Positions 16,410 through 25,185 are shown, counted from the stretch's first letter. The stretch: 53,674 nt of DNA from Phaeovibrio sulfidiphilus (GCF_014861485.1 NZ_JACZHT010000009.1:1-53674); one strand, 5' to 3'. Made by a program: numbers and translations. The notes: generated by a model from the sequence alone, not told the origin.

Positions 16410-16859
16410 CTACTTGAGAGTCTTCAGGAACGCGATGATGTCATCCGTGTCGGTCTTGCGCTGGGCAGCCTGCTCGGCGTTCTCGTTGGGAACCTTGAGG
16501 CGGAAGCTCATGTTCGAGCGGGCCTTGGGGTCACCCGTGTTCTTCTGGATGAACGGCTTCGGGTCGGCAATGTACTCGCCGATGTTGGCATCCGTCCAGG
16601 TCATGCCCTTCTGGCCCAGGGCCACGTAGCCGGGCGAGTACTTGAAGCTGTCCCAGGTTCCGATCGTCCGTCCGTAGACTCCGAACAGGTAGGGACCGGT
16701 CTTCTTCACCTTTCCGGGCCCGCCGGGCTCGAAGTAGTGGCAGGTGAAGCACTTCTGTTGCATCAGCTGTTTGCCGCGGGCGGCGTCGGCGGCTTCCGCC
16801 GAACCCGCACCGAGGGCGACGGCGGCAGCCATCCCCGCAGCCAGGAAAACTTTCTTCAT
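16410..16859 (-). CDS. Class I c-type cytochrome (c2-like), periplasmic
   Basis: A 149-residue secreted cytochrome. Residues 1-23 are a Sec signal peptide (MKKVFLAAG... ending AEA). The haem site is CFTCH at about 37-41, preceded by GKQLMQQK. The second half has KYSPGY, WTDANIGEYIADPKPF and the axial-methionine loop MSFRL, then TDDIIAFLKTL, the C-terminal helix of cytochromes c2/c550. It most likely shuttles electrons between the bc1 complex and an oxidase, reaction centre or other periplasmic partner; no photosynthesis or oxidase gene is in the window to decide. A GAGGAGA ribosome site lies about 11 bases before the ATG. It is monocistronic, with its own terminator. Confidence 0.9.
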   Translation of the reverse strand: MKKVFLAAGMAAAVALGAGSAEAADAARGKQLMQQKCFTCHYFEPGGPGKVKKTGPYLFGVYGRTIGTWDSFKYSPGYVALGQKGMTWTDANIGEYIADPKPFIQKNTGDPKARSNMSFRLKVPNENAEQAAQRKTDTDDIIAFLKTLK

Positions 16860-17070
16860 CGCTTTGAGTCTCCTCAGATCTACGAAGCCTGAATGTTCGG
16901 TTCAGACCGGCCCGCTCCGAACCCCCCACCGACCGGAAAATACCCGGGGACGCGGCAGGATAACCTCTTCCCGTATGAACAAACGGAAAGGTTGGGAAGT
17001 GATACAGGAGAAAAAAAACTCAAACAAGGGGCCTCGTGGAAAAAATGCCCCTGTCCACGGGCGGGCGCAC

Positions 17071-17106
17071 ACGAATCGAATTTCATTTACATTTAGAACG
17101 ATTCGT
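17071..17106. promoter_or_regulatory. Inverted repeat with two GANTC sites upstream of cytochrome c and rpoH
   Basis: Perfect 8-bp arms ACGAATCG and CGATTCGT flank a 20-base AT-rich spacer. Each arm contains a GANTC, the CcrM methylation site (17073-17077 and 17100-17104). It lies in the divergent AT-rich region between the cytochrome c gene and rpoH. An operator role or methylation control is inference. Confidence 0.4.
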
Positions 17107-17212
17107 ATGTAATCAGAGTTGTCCGGGAAACGCAAGACTCTTTCGTCGGGGCTCCAGGTTGCTAGAGGCTTAAAGATCAACAGGAAATGGATAATTGTTA
17201 AACATGGGAAAC

Positions 17213-17241
17213 TTGACGGAAACGCTCCGGTTTTGCATACT
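17213..17241 (+). promoter_or_regulatory. Putative rpoH promoter
   Basis: TTGACG, 17 bases, CATACT, preceded by C (CTTGACG). It fits a sigma-70 promoter, and the CTTG start also allows an RpoH-type reading, which would mean autoregulation. The distance to the rpoH start is about 300 bases, leaving a long 5' leader that could carry thermosensing structure. Confidence 0.45.
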
Positions 17242-17545
17242 TCTAACCGGCTCTCCGGTCAGGCGCCGGAGGTCGGGTGGCGGCCTTGTGCCTGAAGGGG
17301 GCGAGGCAGGGCCCGGCCTCGCCGCGGCGCGGGTGATGCGGGCGGGACAGAGGCTTCGTGTGTCCGGTTGTTCACGGAGAGTCGACTCGGTCTCCAGCCG
17401 GACGGTCCGTGTCCGTCCCTGATCACTTTAAGCCTTGCCTTTCCTGGCCATTATGGCCCTTTTGCCCGCTTCGGAGCGTGCTCATAAGCCGGCGCGGGAG
17501 CTGTGTCCGCGATTGTGGATGCGGCAAAAACGGGGAGAAACCGAA

Positions 17546-18460
17546 ATGTCCAAGGCCCGCCATGTTCTGCCGTCACTGGCCGACGAAGGGGGTTTGTCTC
17601 GTTATCTTGCCGAGATCAAGCGCTATCCCGTACTTGCTCCCGAGGAGGAGTACGCTCTTGCCAAACGCCTGCACGATGAGGGAGACCGCGACGCGGCCCA
17701 CGCCCTTGTGACCTCCCACCTCCGCCTTGTTGCCAAGATTGCCATGGGCTACCGCCACTACGGGCTGCCCCTTGCGGATCTGATGGCCGAGGGCAATATC
17801 GGTCTCATGAAGGCCGTGAAGAAGTTCGAGCCCGACCGCGGGTTCCGTCTGGCCACCTATGCCATGTGGTGGATCAAGGCCTCCATCAACGAGTACATTC
17901 TCAACTCGTGGTCTCTGGTGAAGATCGGGACCGTGGCGGCCCAGAAAAAGCTGTTCTTCAACCTGCGCCGCCTCAAGGCCCGGCTCGGTCACTACGACGA
18001 GGGCGACCTGTCCCCCGAGCTGGTGGCGAAAATCGCCAAGACCCTCAAGGTCCGCGAGCACGAGGTGGTGATGATGAACCGCCGCCTGGCCGGACCGGAC
18101 GCCTCGCTGAACGTTCCGGTGGGCGAGGACCAGACCATGGACCGCATGGATTTCCTTGTGGACGACCGCAGCAACCAGGAGGATGCCTACGTCGAACGCG
18201 AGGAGAAGCGGATCGGTCGTCAACTGTTGCGGGATGCTCTTGCGACCTTGACGGAACGGGAGCGGCGTATTATCACCGCGCGACGGCTGAGTGCCGAGCC
18301 CATGACCCTGGAGGAGCTGGGGGGGGAATACGGCGTGTCGCGCGAGCGGGTTCGCCAGATCGAAAACCGGGCGTTTGAGAAGTTGCAGGCGTCGGTGCGC
18401 AAGGCGGCCAAGGCTATGGGCCGGCCCATCGCTCCGATGCTGATGCCGGCGATTGCGTAG
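17546..18460 (+). CDS. rpoH: RNA polymerase heat-shock sigma factor (sigma-32 type)
   Basis: A 304-residue group 3 sigma factor. Region 1.2/2 begins LSRYLAEIKRYPVLAPEEEYALAK, the conserved RpoH start. Region 2.3-2.4 reads FRLATYAMWWIKASINEYIL. The RpoH box QKKLFFNLRRLK follows, which separates it from RpoD. Region 4 ends with EYGVSRERVRQIENRAFEKL. It directs transcription of chaperones and proteases after heat or envelope stress. The frame is open from 17435, but the ATG at 17546 is chosen because GGGGAGA lies eight bases upstream and the family starts here. It stands alone with a long leader; panD follows 180 bases later. Alphaproteobacteria often have two RpoH paralogues, and which type this is cannot be told here. 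Confidence 0.95.
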   Translation: MSKARHVLPSLADEGGLSRYLAEIKRYPVLAPEEEYALAKRLHDEGDRDAAHALVTSHLRLVAKIAMGYRHYGLPLADLMAEGNIGLMKAVKKFEPDRGFRLATYAMWWIKASINEYILNSWSLVKIGTVAAQKKLFFNLRRLKARLGHYDEGDLSPELVAKIAKTLKVREHEVVMMNRRLAGPDASLNVPVGEDQTMDRMDFLVDDRSNQEDAYVEREEKRIGRQLLRDALATLTERERRIITARRLSAEPMTLEELGGEYGVSRERVRQIENRAFEKLQASVRKAAKAMGRPIAPMLMPAIA

Positions 18461-18504
18461 ACGACATCTGTCCAAGCGCCTCCCGGACGGCACGTATCAG
18501 AAGG

Positions 18505-18529
18505 CCGGATCCTTCAGGAGGGGATCCGG
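18505..18529. repeat. Palindromic hairpin between rpoH and panD
   Basis: CCGGATCC pairs with GGATCCGG around a nine-base loop. There is no T-run, so it is not a classical terminator. Its GCCGGATCCT sequence also occurs in hairpins at 9242 and 48323. Confidence 0.6.
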
Positions 18530-18640
18530 ACCGGACGCTCCGGAAGCGGCGTTTCACAACGGGACGGGATCTTTCCCCGGCTCCCGCGGGAACGCCGGGG
18601 CCATACAATCCCGACAGGCGAGCGGACAGGGGAGAACGCA

Positions 18641-19024
18641 ATGATTTACACCATGTTTCACGGAAAAATTCATCGCGCCACCGTAACGGAGGCGAATCTG
18701 AACTACATGGGCTCCATCACCATTGACGAGACCCTCATGCGCGCCAGCGGAATCCTGGAAGGCGAGAAGGTCCAGGTCGTCGATGTGAACAACGGCAACC
18801 GCCTGGAGACCTATGTGATCCCCGGCGCTCCGGACTCGGGCGTGATCTGCCTGAACGGCGCGGCCGCCCGCCTGGTGGCTCCGGGGGACAAGGTCATCAT
18901 TATCGCCTACGCCCAGATGGACGAGAACGAGGCCCGGACCTTCCAGCCCTCGGTGGTGATTGTCGATGACGAGAACCGCATCACCCAGGTGATGAAGAAA
19001 GAGAAGCACGGACATATCGTCTGA
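18641..19024 (+). CDS. panD: Aspartate 1-decarboxylase proenzyme
   Basis: A 127-residue pyruvoyl-dependent enzyme that makes beta-alanine from L-aspartate for pantothenate and coenzyme A. Self-cleavage occurs between Gly24 and Ser25 (NYMGSITID), turning Ser25 into the pyruvoyl group. Lys9, Arg54 of the NNGNRLETY loop and the Tyr in that loop are in place, as is NGAAARL, needed for packing. Length is normal. A GGGGAGAACGCA ribosome site precedes the ATG. The next gene begins 13 bases after the stop on the same strand, so the two very likely form an operon. Confidence 0.95.
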   Translation: MIYTMFHGKIHRATVTEANLNYMGSITIDETLMRASGILEGEKVQVVDVNNGNRLETYVIPGAPDSGVICLNGAAARLVAPGDKVIIIAYAQMDENEARTFQPSVVIVDDENRITQVMKKEKHGHIV

Positions 19025-19037
19025 CGGACAGACACGC

Positions 19038-19724
19038 ATGCCGCTCTACCCCTGCCGGTTCCGGAGTGGCCGCCGGGAGGTGGACACGGCCATCGTGAAC
19101 ACCTACGTCGAGGGCGCCCGCTCCTGGGATCTGGAACTGGTCCTGGACGGGCTGACCTTCCGGGGCCGGTCGTTCACGGATTTTCATATCGACGCCACCG
19201 CCTGCACCCCCGAGGCCCTGGACGGCCTTGTTGTGCGCCGGGTCTTCGACGAGAGCGAGGGGCAGGATGTTCTCGTCTTGCAGGACTTCGAGCTCGAGAT
19301 CACCTTTCCCCTGACCCTTCGGGACCGGGAGGGCTACCCCCTCCCCACCCGTCTTCACGTCTGCCTGACGGCGGACGGCGAGGCCCGTTTCTGGATTCCC
19401 GTCGGCGCCGAGACCTTTCGCTCCCTGATCCGGGAGTTTTCCTTCCCCGCGGTCCTCGCCGACCTGAATTTCCAGATGCGGGGCCGTTTCTCCCTGCAGA
19501 ACTGTTTCGGCTGCACCTACGGCGACTACAGCCCGTTCGGGGCGCCGTCCTTCGGCTCCATGCTGTGTTTCCGCCGCTGCCGCGAGGTGTACCGCAAGAC
19601 CCGCACGGTGGACGGGTTCTTTGCCCTGATGGCCCAGGCCATTGGCGTGCAGGAGACCCACTGCTGCCCCGAGTTCGAGCCCCGGGGCCGCAAGAACGCC
19701 GGCAGCCGCGGCCGCATTCTCTGA
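19038..19724 (+). CDS. Cysteine-rich protein of unknown function (DUF6304-like), panD operon
   Basis: A 228-residue soluble protein without a signal peptide or membrane segment. The N-terminal two thirds are rich in beta-strand (DLELVLDGLTFRGRSF, FELEITFPLTL). The C-terminal third has an unusual cluster: NCFGCTYGDYSPFG, then GSMLCFRRCREVY, then THCCPEF, giving seven cysteines within about 60 residues, a plausible metal or Fe-S site. The CFGC-YGDYSP-F-LCFR pattern resembles DUF6304 as I recall it, but I could not verify that. The gene lies 13 bases after panD, which links it to pantothenate or beta-alanine supply only by position. The tail is Arg/Gly-rich. Confidence 0.6.
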   Translation: MPLYPCRFRSGRREVDTAIVNTYVEGARSWDLELVLDGLTFRGRSFTDFHIDATACTPEALDGLVVRRVFDESEGQDVLVLQDFELEITFPLTLRDREGYPLPTRLHVCLTADGEARFWIPVGAETFRSLIREFSFPAVLADLNFQMRGRFSLQNCFGCTYGDYSPFGAPSFGSMLCFRRCREVYRKTRTVDGFFALMAQAIGVQETHCCPEFEPRGRKNAGSRGRIL

Positions 19725-20187
19725 GCGTTCGGAACCATCCTGAACCAACCTGACGGGGCCCGGGCCTGATCTGGCCGGGCCTGGCGTGCCCATGCCGGGG
19801 GTGGCGTGTTCCAATGCCCCTGAGCGGCCCCTGGGCCGGAACTGGCCGGGCGTGGCTTGATATGGCTGACTTGTCCGGGCCCTGGCCGGGTGCAACCTGA
19901 TGTGTCCGACCTGCCGGACCCGTCCGGGCGCTTCCCGCGTTTTCGGAGCCGTCCTTTCGGGGCTGGGTGTCCGGGGCCGCCGGTCTGCGGCGGGGTCGGG
20001 GGCGTCGGCCGCTGTGAGGGGCGCTCCGGGACCGCTCGGGCATGCTCCGGGCCTGGCGGCGCTCATCCGGATCCGCTCGGCCCGGGTGCCTGTGGCGGGC
20101 CTGCCGGGGCGCTCCTCCGGGTCCGGAGGGCCGTTCGGCTCCCGTCGTCCCCGGGGGTGCCGGTCGTGGTCTCCCCGGGGTCCGGAC
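19725..20187. other. GC-rich spacer with degenerate repeats
   Basis: About 460 bases without a gene. 19760-19890 contains several imperfect copies of GGCCGGG(C/T)GTGG-like words, a decayed minisatellite. No promoter or terminator for the panD operon is clear. Confidence 0.5.
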
Positions 20188-20224
20188 AAAACGAAAGCCC
20201 TGTGAACCGTGTCCACAGGGCTTT
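20188..20224 (-). terminator. Terminator after tRNA-Thr
   Basis: An 11-bp perfect stem (AAAGCCCTGTG with CACAGGGCTTT). On the minus strand it is followed by CGTTTTG, 18 bases past the tRNA CCA end. The stem's own A/T ends make it usable in both directions. Confidence 0.7.
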
Positions 20225-20241
20225 GTTTATATTCGGGAAAC

Positions 20242-20316
20242 TGGTGCCGCTGAGAAGAATTGAACTTCCGACCCCACCCTTACCAAGGGTGTGCTCTACC
20301 CCTGAGCTACAGCGGC
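20242..20316 (-). tRNA. tRNA-Thr (anticodon GGT)
   Basis: A complete cloverleaf. The acceptor stem GCCGCTG/CAGCGGC has discriminator A and an encoded CCA. The D arm has GCTCAGGGGTAGAGC. The anticodon stem CACCC/GGGTG holds the loop TTGGTAA, giving GGT, and the T arm has GGAAG-TTCAATT-CTTC. It reads ACC and ACT threonine codons. Confidence 0.95.
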
Positions 20317-20347
20317 GTGGTGAGCATGTGCCCCCCGAACCGGCGCG

Positions 20348-20375
20348 ATAATAGCCGTCCGTACGCGAAGTGCAA
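20348..20375 (-). promoter_or_regulatory. tRNA-Thr promoter
   Basis: TTGCAC, 16 bases, TATTAT on the minus strand, about 32 bases before the mature tRNA end. It is nearly the same -35 as the tRNA-Pro promoter in this window. Confidence 0.65.
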
Positions 20376-20474
20376 GCGTCTTTTTTTCTTTTTTTGCAAA
20401 TGCCTGTTTCGAGGGTCGGGACGGGCGGAAAAGCAGGGGGCAAAGGCGCGCGATGCCCCCTGTCGGGTGTGGTT

Positions 20475-20861
20475 TCAGGACGGCAGGCCGAAGCTTTCCG
20501 GCTCCGGGATGGGCTTGGCGTTGATGGCCAGGCTCACGCCCTTGAGGCAGCGCAGCAGGGCCCACACGGCCACCGCCAGCAGCACGACGGCAAACAGGAA
20601 CGCAAGGAAGCCCCAGGTCAGGATGTACAGCACAAGGGCGCCCAGGCCCGCGGGGGCGACCACCAGGAAGGTGCGGACCATGTAGGTGTAGTGGCTGTCC
20701 GCAATGGCCGAGTTGCCTCCGGTCTTCTGGCGTCTCAGGATCATGATGAAGGCGATGACCCCGGTGATGATGGTCATCACCCCAAGGAAGTAGAGGGCGT
20801 ACAGGGTAATGAGCGTCATGCGCTCGTTTTCGCTCATGGTGTCCTGTGAGGTGGCGGTCAT
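20475..20861 (-). CDS. Small inner-membrane protein (DUF4870/COG3671-like)
   Basis: A 128-residue protein with three or four hydrophobic helices: about 16-41 (LITLYALYFLGVMTIITGVIAF), 63-85 and 86-106. A short basic loop (RRQKTGG) and HYTYMVRTF lie between the first two, and the C-terminal VWALLRCLKGVSLAINAKPIPEPESF is the conserved RxxKGL..PIP.PE tail of a widespread uncharacterised membrane family, often listed as DUF4870-like. Function is unknown. It starts 24 bases after the radC stop on the same strand, so co-transcription is likely. Other starts in the first ten residues cannot be excluded. Confidence 0.75.
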   Translation of the reverse strand: MTATSQDTMSENERMTLITLYALYFLGVMTIITGVIAFIMILRRQKTGGNSAIADSHYTYMVRTFLVVAPAGLGALVLYILTWGFLAFLFAVVLLAVAVWALLRCLKGVSLAINAKPIPEPESFGLPS

Positions 20862-20884
20862 GCTGCGTCCTTTCCGGAGTGCGG

Positions 20885-21634
20885 TTAGAAAAGCCCCATC
20901 GCTTTCAGTGACACGTGGCCCTGTCGCCCGATCACCAGGTGGTCGTGGAGCCGGATCCCGACGCCGTTCAGGGCGTCGCGGACTTTCAGGCTCACATCCT
21001 GGTCCGAGGCGGACGGGGTGGGGTCACCCGACGGATGGTTGTGTACCATAATCACGGCGGCGGCATGAAGATCAAGGGCGCGTTTGACCACCTCCCGGGG
21101 ATAGACCGAGGACTGGTTGAGCGTGCCGCGCTGGCTGAGCTCGTCGGCGATCAGGCGGTTGCGGGTGTCCAGGAACAGAAGCCGGAAGTGCTCCACCGTC
21201 TGGTGGGCGAGTTTCGCGTGCAGGTACTCCAGCACGGAATCCCAGGTGGCCAGCAGGGGGCGGTCCATCACCTTTGTCCGCAACAGCCGGTGGGCTCCGG
21301 CCTCGACGGCTTTCAGGGCGGCCACCCCGGCCGGCCCCATCCCCTCGATCCGCTCCAGCTCCGAGCGGCCGGCGGAGATGATGCGCGCAAAGTCTCCGAA
21401 CTCCGCAAGGAGCCGGCGGGCCAGGGGCTTGGTGTCGACCCGGGGCTGGGCCTGGAAGAGGATCAGCTCCAGAAGCTCGTAGTCGGGCAGGGAGTCCGGC
21501 TCGGTCAGGAACCGCTCCCGCAGCCGGGAGCGGTGGCCGCTGGCCGCGTTGGCCCGAGGCGCGCGGGCCGGCTTCCCGGAGGGGAAAAGCTCCGGCTCGG
21601 TGGGCCCGGGGGTCTCGTTCTCACGGTTCGTCAT
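20885..21634 (-). CDS. radC: RadC-family JAB-domain protein
   Basis: A 249-residue protein. An N-terminal helix-hairpin-helix region (HRSRLRERFL... LPDYELLELIL, and ELERIEGMGPAGVAALKA) is followed by an MPN/JAB domain with the metal motif HNHPSGDPTPSASD and the preceding Glu-type strand (FRLLFLDTRNRLI). The fold is that of a zinc metalloprotease or deubiquitinase-like enzyme. The old DNA-repair label is not supported biochemically, so the cellular role is open. The first about 30 residues are a variable tail. All JAB residues are present. It lies between map and the membrane-protein gene on the same strand, a gene order often seen in alphaproteobacteria. Confidence 0.9.
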   Translation of the reverse strand: MTNRENETPGPTEPELFPSGKPARAPRANAASGHRSRLRERFLTEPDSLPDYELLELILFQAQPRVDTKPLARRLLAEFGDFARIISAGRSELERIEGMGPAGVAALKAVEAGAHRLLRTKVMDRPLLATWDSVLEYLHAKLAHQTVEHFRLLFLDTRNRLIADELSQRGTLNQSSVYPREVVKRALDLHAAAVIMVHNHPSGDPTPSASDQDVSLKVRDALNGVGIRLHDHLVIGRQGHVSLKAMGLF

Positions 21635-21677
21635 GAACGCCTCCTCCCGACCCGGGCCACGCCGGAGCCGGGGGTTG

Positions 21678-22469
21678 TCAGCTGGAGTAGGGCGGGCGGT
21701 CCATCCCCGTCGGGGACAGGGTGAAGATCTCGCAGCCGTCCTCGGTGATCCCGACGGTGTGCTCGAACTGGGCCGAGAGGGACTTGTCGCGGGTGACAGC
21801 GGTCCAGCCGTCGGACAGAACCTTCACCTCGGGGCGGCCGATGTTCAGCATGGGCTCGATGGTGAAAATCATCCCCGGGACCAGCTTCAGCCCCTGGCCC
21901 GGGCGGCCGAAGTGCAGGACATTGGGCTGCTCGTGAAACACCTGGCCGATGCCGTGCCCGCAGAAGTCCCGCACGATCGAGTAGCCCAGGTTCTCGGAGA
22001 ACGCCTGGATGGCGTGGCCCACATCGCCCAGGGTGTTCCCGGGTTTGGCAGCCCGGATGCCCAGCATCATGGCGTCATAGGTGGTGTCGATCAGCCGGCG
22101 GGCCCGAAGCCGGGCCTCGCCCGCGATGTACATGCGGCTGGTGTCGCCGAACCAGCCGTCCACGATCGTGGTGACGTCGATGTTCAGGATGTCCCCGTCC
22201 TTCAGGATCTTGTCGGACGACGGAATGCCGTGGCAGACCACATGGTTCACGGAAATGCAGGTGGACTTGGGGTAGCCCTTGTAGTTCAGCGGTGCGGCGA
22301 GGGCGCCGTGGTCCGCAATGAAGGCGGCGCACAGGTCGTCCAGTTTCTCGGTCGAAATCCCGGGCTTCACGAACGGGGTGATGTAGTCGAGGGTCTCGGC
22401 CGCCAGCCGGCAGGCTTTGCGCATGGCTGCAAAGCCTTCGGGGCCATGGAGTGTAACGCCGCTGGTCAT
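21678..22469 (-). CDS. map: Methionine aminopeptidase, type I
   Basis: A 263-residue cytosolic dimetal peptidase that removes the initiator Met from nascent proteins whose second residue is small. The five metal ligands and the catalytic His are visible: VVCHGIP, LNIDVTTIVDGWFGDTSRMY (two Asp), FCGHGIGQVFHE, IFTIEPM and AQFEHTVGI. Its length and pita-bread fold are normal for the short bacterial form, with no N-terminal zinc-finger extension. It starts at 22469, in the usual position for the family. radC follows 43 bases later on the same strand. Confidence 0.95.
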   Translation of the reverse strand: MTSGVTLHGPEGFAAMRKACRLAAETLDYITPFVKPGISTEKLDDLCAAFIADHGALAAPLNYKGYPKSTCISVNHVVCHGIPSSDKILKDGDILNIDVTTIVDGWFGDTSRMYIAGEARLRARRLIDTTYDAMMLGIRAAKPGNTLGDVGHAIQAFSENLGYSIVRDFCGHGIGQVFHEQPNVLHFGRPGQGLKLVPGMIFTIEPMLNIGRPEVKVLSDGWTAVTRDKSLSAQFEHTVGITEDGCEIFTLSPTGMDRPPYSS

Positions 22470-22806
22470 GGGGCAGGGGTTCCTGTTTGTTTTTGCTCAA
22501 AATGAGACGGAATGAAAAAGACAGTCCCTGTTATCTAGAGCATCCGGAGCAAGAGGGAAACCCCTCACGTCGCAAGCTGGAAGCGTTCTATGCTGTGGCG
22601 GGCGGCGGTGTCCCCGCTCGCCCCGGGGCTGAAGGGGGGGGCGGGGACTGCCGGAGCGTGCCCACCCGGTGCCTGGGCCAGCCCCCCGCCGGGTGCTCAT
22701 CGGGTCCTGGACCGGTGCCGGCCACCCCCTGTCGTGCACGGGGCCCGGAGGCGCTCCGGCAGCGGGGCCCGGCCGTGTCGGCCGGACCCCTGTGCCGCAG
22801 GCGCCG
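22470..22806. other. Spacer between thiolase and map
   Basis: A spacer of 337 bases. The part next to map is less GC-rich and presumably holds the map promoter on the minus strand, but no clear -35/-10 pair is visible. The remainder is GC-rich with no gene. Confidence 0.4.
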
Positions 22807-23988
22807 CTAGTCCCGCTCCACCGTGACGGCCACGCCCATGCCGCCGCCCACGCACAAGGTGGCAAGGCCGCGCCGGGCGCCCCGCGCCTCCATGCCGTAC
22901 AGCAGGGTGGTCAGGATGCGCGCGCCGGAACAGCCGATGGGGTGTCCCAGGGCGATGGCGCCGCCGTTCACGTTCAGCCGGTCCGGGGCGAAGCCCATGG
23001 CCCTCGCCACGGCGACCGCCTGGGCGGCAAAGGCCTCGTTGGCCTCGATCAGGTCCAGGTCGCCCGCGGACCAGCCCGCCCGGTCCAGGGCCTTGCGCGA
23101 GGCCTCGATGGGGGCGACCCCCATGTAGGCCGGGTCGTTGCCCACCGCCGCCCAGGAGACCACCCGGGCCAGGGGCTTGAGCCCCTTTTCCCGGGCCAGC
23201 GCGGCGTCCATCACCACCAGGGCAGCGGCCCCGTCGTTGATGCCCGAGGAGTTCCCGGCGGTGACGGTACCGTCGTCCGCCTTGAAGGCGGGGCGCAGCC
23301 GGGCCAGACCCTCGGCGGAGGTCTCGCGGCGGGGGTACTCGTCCGTGTCCACCACAACGTCCCCCTTGCGCCCGCTGAGGGTCACCGGGACGATTTCCTT
23401 CTTGAACGCCCCCGCATCAATCGCGGCGATGGCCCGCTGCTGGGAGGTGAGGGCGCAGGCGTCCTGGTCCGCGCGGGAGATGCCGTACTTTTTCGCCACG
23501 TTTTCCGCAGTGATGCCCATGTGGTAGCCATTGAACACGTCGGTCAGGCCCTCGGAGAGCAGGGAGTCCACGAGGGTTGTGTTGCCCATGCGCGCGCCGA
23601 ACCGGGCCTTCGGGGCCAGATAGGGGGCGAGGGACATGTTCTCGGCCCCGCCCGCCACAAGGATCCGGGCGTCCCCCGCGCGGATCTGGCGTGCGGCGAG
23701 GGCTACAGCGTACAGCCCGGAGCCGCACAGGATGTTCACGGTCCAGGCCGGGATTTCCACCGGCAGTCCGGCCCCGAGGGACATCTGGCGCGCCGGGTTC
23801 TGTCCCTGGCCCGCCTGGAGGACGTTGCCCATGATCACCTCGTCCACCTCGGACGGGGCGACGCCCGCCCGCTCCAGGGCGGCCGCAATGGCGATGGTTC
23901 CGAGCCGGTTGGCCGGCGTGCCCGCGAAGGCTCCGCCGAAGGAGCCGATGGGGGTCCGGGCCGCTCCCGCGATTACAATGTCCGTCAT
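22807..23988 (-). CDS. Acetyl-CoA C-acetyltransferase (thiolase)
   Basis: A 393-residue degradative/biosynthetic thiolase that interconverts two acetyl-CoA and acetoacetyl-CoA. The nucleophile is in [11 protein letters not shown] (about Cys88); the His is in [15 protein letters not shown] and the second Cys in TLCVGGGMG. The N-terminal [16 protein letters not shown] is typical of PhaA/AtoB-type enzymes. The start at 23988 follows AGGA and matches the family; a frame open to 24336 is discarded. As the last gene of the etf-hbd set it can feed poly-hydroxybutyrate synthesis, ethylmalonyl-CoA or beta-oxidation. No phaB/phaC is present to choose. A repeat-rich spacer of 215 bases separates it from the dehydrogenase gene, so it may be transcribed separately. 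Confidence 0.92.
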   Translation of the reverse strand: MTDIVIAGAARTPIGSFGGAFAGTPANRLGTIAIAAALERAGVAPSEVDEVIMGNVLQAGQGQNPARQMSLGAGLPVEIPAWTVNILCGSGLYAVALAARQIRAGDARILVAGGAENMSLAPYLAPKARFGARMGNTTLVDSLLSEGLTDVFNGYHMGITAENVAKKYGISRADQDACALTSQQRAIAAIDAGAFKKEIVPVTLSGRKGDVVVDTDEYPRRETSAEGLARLRPAFKADDGTVTAGNSSGINDGAAALVVMDAALAREKGLKPLARVVSWAAVGNDPAYMGVAPIEASRKALDRAGWSAGDLDLIEANEAFAAQAVAVARAMGFAPDRLNVNGGAIALGHPIGCSGARILTTLLYGMEARGARRGLATLCVGGGMGVAVTVERD

Positions 23989-24138
23989 GGCGATGTCCTG
24001 TCTGTTCGGGTTGAGTGCGTGAAATCGGTGTGGGCGGTTGGTCCGGCACGGGGCTCCGGGGCGGACCCTTCGGGGAACCCCGCGTCCGGGCCGCACAGGC
24101 CGCCGGTCCCGGAGGATCCGGGCGGTGGCCGCGCGTGG

Positions 24139-24200
24139 CGTGCCGTCTCGTGCCGCGCCGTCCCGTGCCGTGCCGTGCTGTCTCGTGCTGCGCCGTGCTG
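24139..24200. repeat. Short CGTGC-type repeats upstream of the thiolase
   Basis: A 22-base word of the form GTGCYGTCTCGTGCYGCGCCGT occurs twice within 62 bases, itself made of CGTGC/CGTCC pentamers. It is non-coding. Confidence 0.7.
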
Positions 24201-24203
24201 ATG

Positions 24204-25046
24204 TCAGTAGGGGAAGAAGCCGTGCCCAGTCTTGCGTCCGAGGGTTCCCGCCCGGACCATGCGCCGCAGCAGGGGCGCGGGGCGGTACTTCGGGTCTCCG
24301 GTCTCCTTCTGGAGAACCTCCATGATGGCGAGGCACACATCCAGCCCGATCAGGTCCGCAAGAGCCAGCGGGCCGATGGGATGGTTCGCGCCCAGCTTCA
24401 TGGCCGTGTCGATGTCCGCCGCCGAGGCCACACCCTCGGACAGCACAAGGACCGCCTCGTTGATCATGGGGATCAGGATCCGGTTGACCACGAACCCGGG
24501 GGCCTCGTCGACCGCCACCGGGGTTTTCCCCAGGCGCCGCGCGAACTCCAGGGTGGCCTCGAAGGTGTCGGCGCCGGTGGCCATGCCCCGGATCACCTCC
24601 ACCAGCGTCATCAGGGGCGCCGGGTTGAAGAAGTGCAGGCCAATGACCTTGTCCGGCCGCCGGGTGGCCGCCGCCAGCTCTGTGATGGACAGGGACGAGC
24701 TGTTCGTGGCCAGAATGGCGTGCGGCGGCAGAAGCGCGTCCAGCCGCTGGAAGAGCGCTTTTTTGGCCTCCATCTCCTCGAGAATGGCCTCGACGGCGAT
24801 GTCCGCCCGGGCCGCGTCCTCAAGGCTCACCGTCGGGGTGACCCGCGCCAGGGCCGTATCCCGGGCCGGGGCCTCCAGCGCGCCCTTGTCCACAAGACGG
24901 GCGAGGCTGCTCTCGATCCGGGCCAGACCCCGGTCCACGGCCTCCTGTGCGGTGTCCGCAAGGAAAACCGGATACCCCGCAACGGCCATGACCTGGGCAA
25001 TGCCCGAGCCCATGGTGCCCGCTCCGGCAACAAGAACTGTTTTCAT
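24204..25046 (-). CDS. 3-hydroxybutyryl-CoA dehydrogenase
   Basis: A 280-residue NAD(P)-dependent enzyme of the short, free-standing HBD/PaaH type. The Rossmann motif [18 protein letters not shown] opens the protein. The catalytic His is in [15 protein letters not shown], with the paired Glu in the latter part. The C-terminal helical domain contains [15 protein letters not shown] and the characteristic [19 protein letters not shown]. It ends TGHGFFPY, as expected. It oxidises (S)-3-hydroxybutyryl-CoA to acetoacetyl-CoA or works in reverse, and the thiolase downstream handles the product. The start at 25046 has GGAA upstream; the frame extending to 25391 overlaps the ETF-QO end and is spurious. 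Confidence 0.92.
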   Translation of the reverse strand: MKTVLVAGAGTMGSGIAQVMAVAGYPVFLADTAQEAVDRGLARIESSLARLVDKGALEAPARDTALARVTPTVSLEDAARADIAVEAILEEMEAKKALFQRLDALLPPHAILATNSSSLSITELAAATRRPDKVIGLHFFNPAPLMTLVEVIRGMATGADTFEATLEFARRLGKTPVAVDEAPGFVVNRILIPMINEAVLVLSEGVASAADIDTAMKLGANHPIGPLALADLIGLDVCLAIMEVLQKETGDPKYRPAPLLRRMVRAGTLGRKTGHGFFPY

Positions 25047-25185
25047 GCTGTGTTCCCTGTGTGTGTCGGCCCGTTTGTTTTCGGGCTCTGGTGCTTTCGG
25101 GTCCGGGGTGCTCCCGCCCCGCACGGCCTGCGGCGGGGGAGAGCCGGGCCGCCGTGGTCGGGGCGGCCCGGTCCGGAGACCCGGA

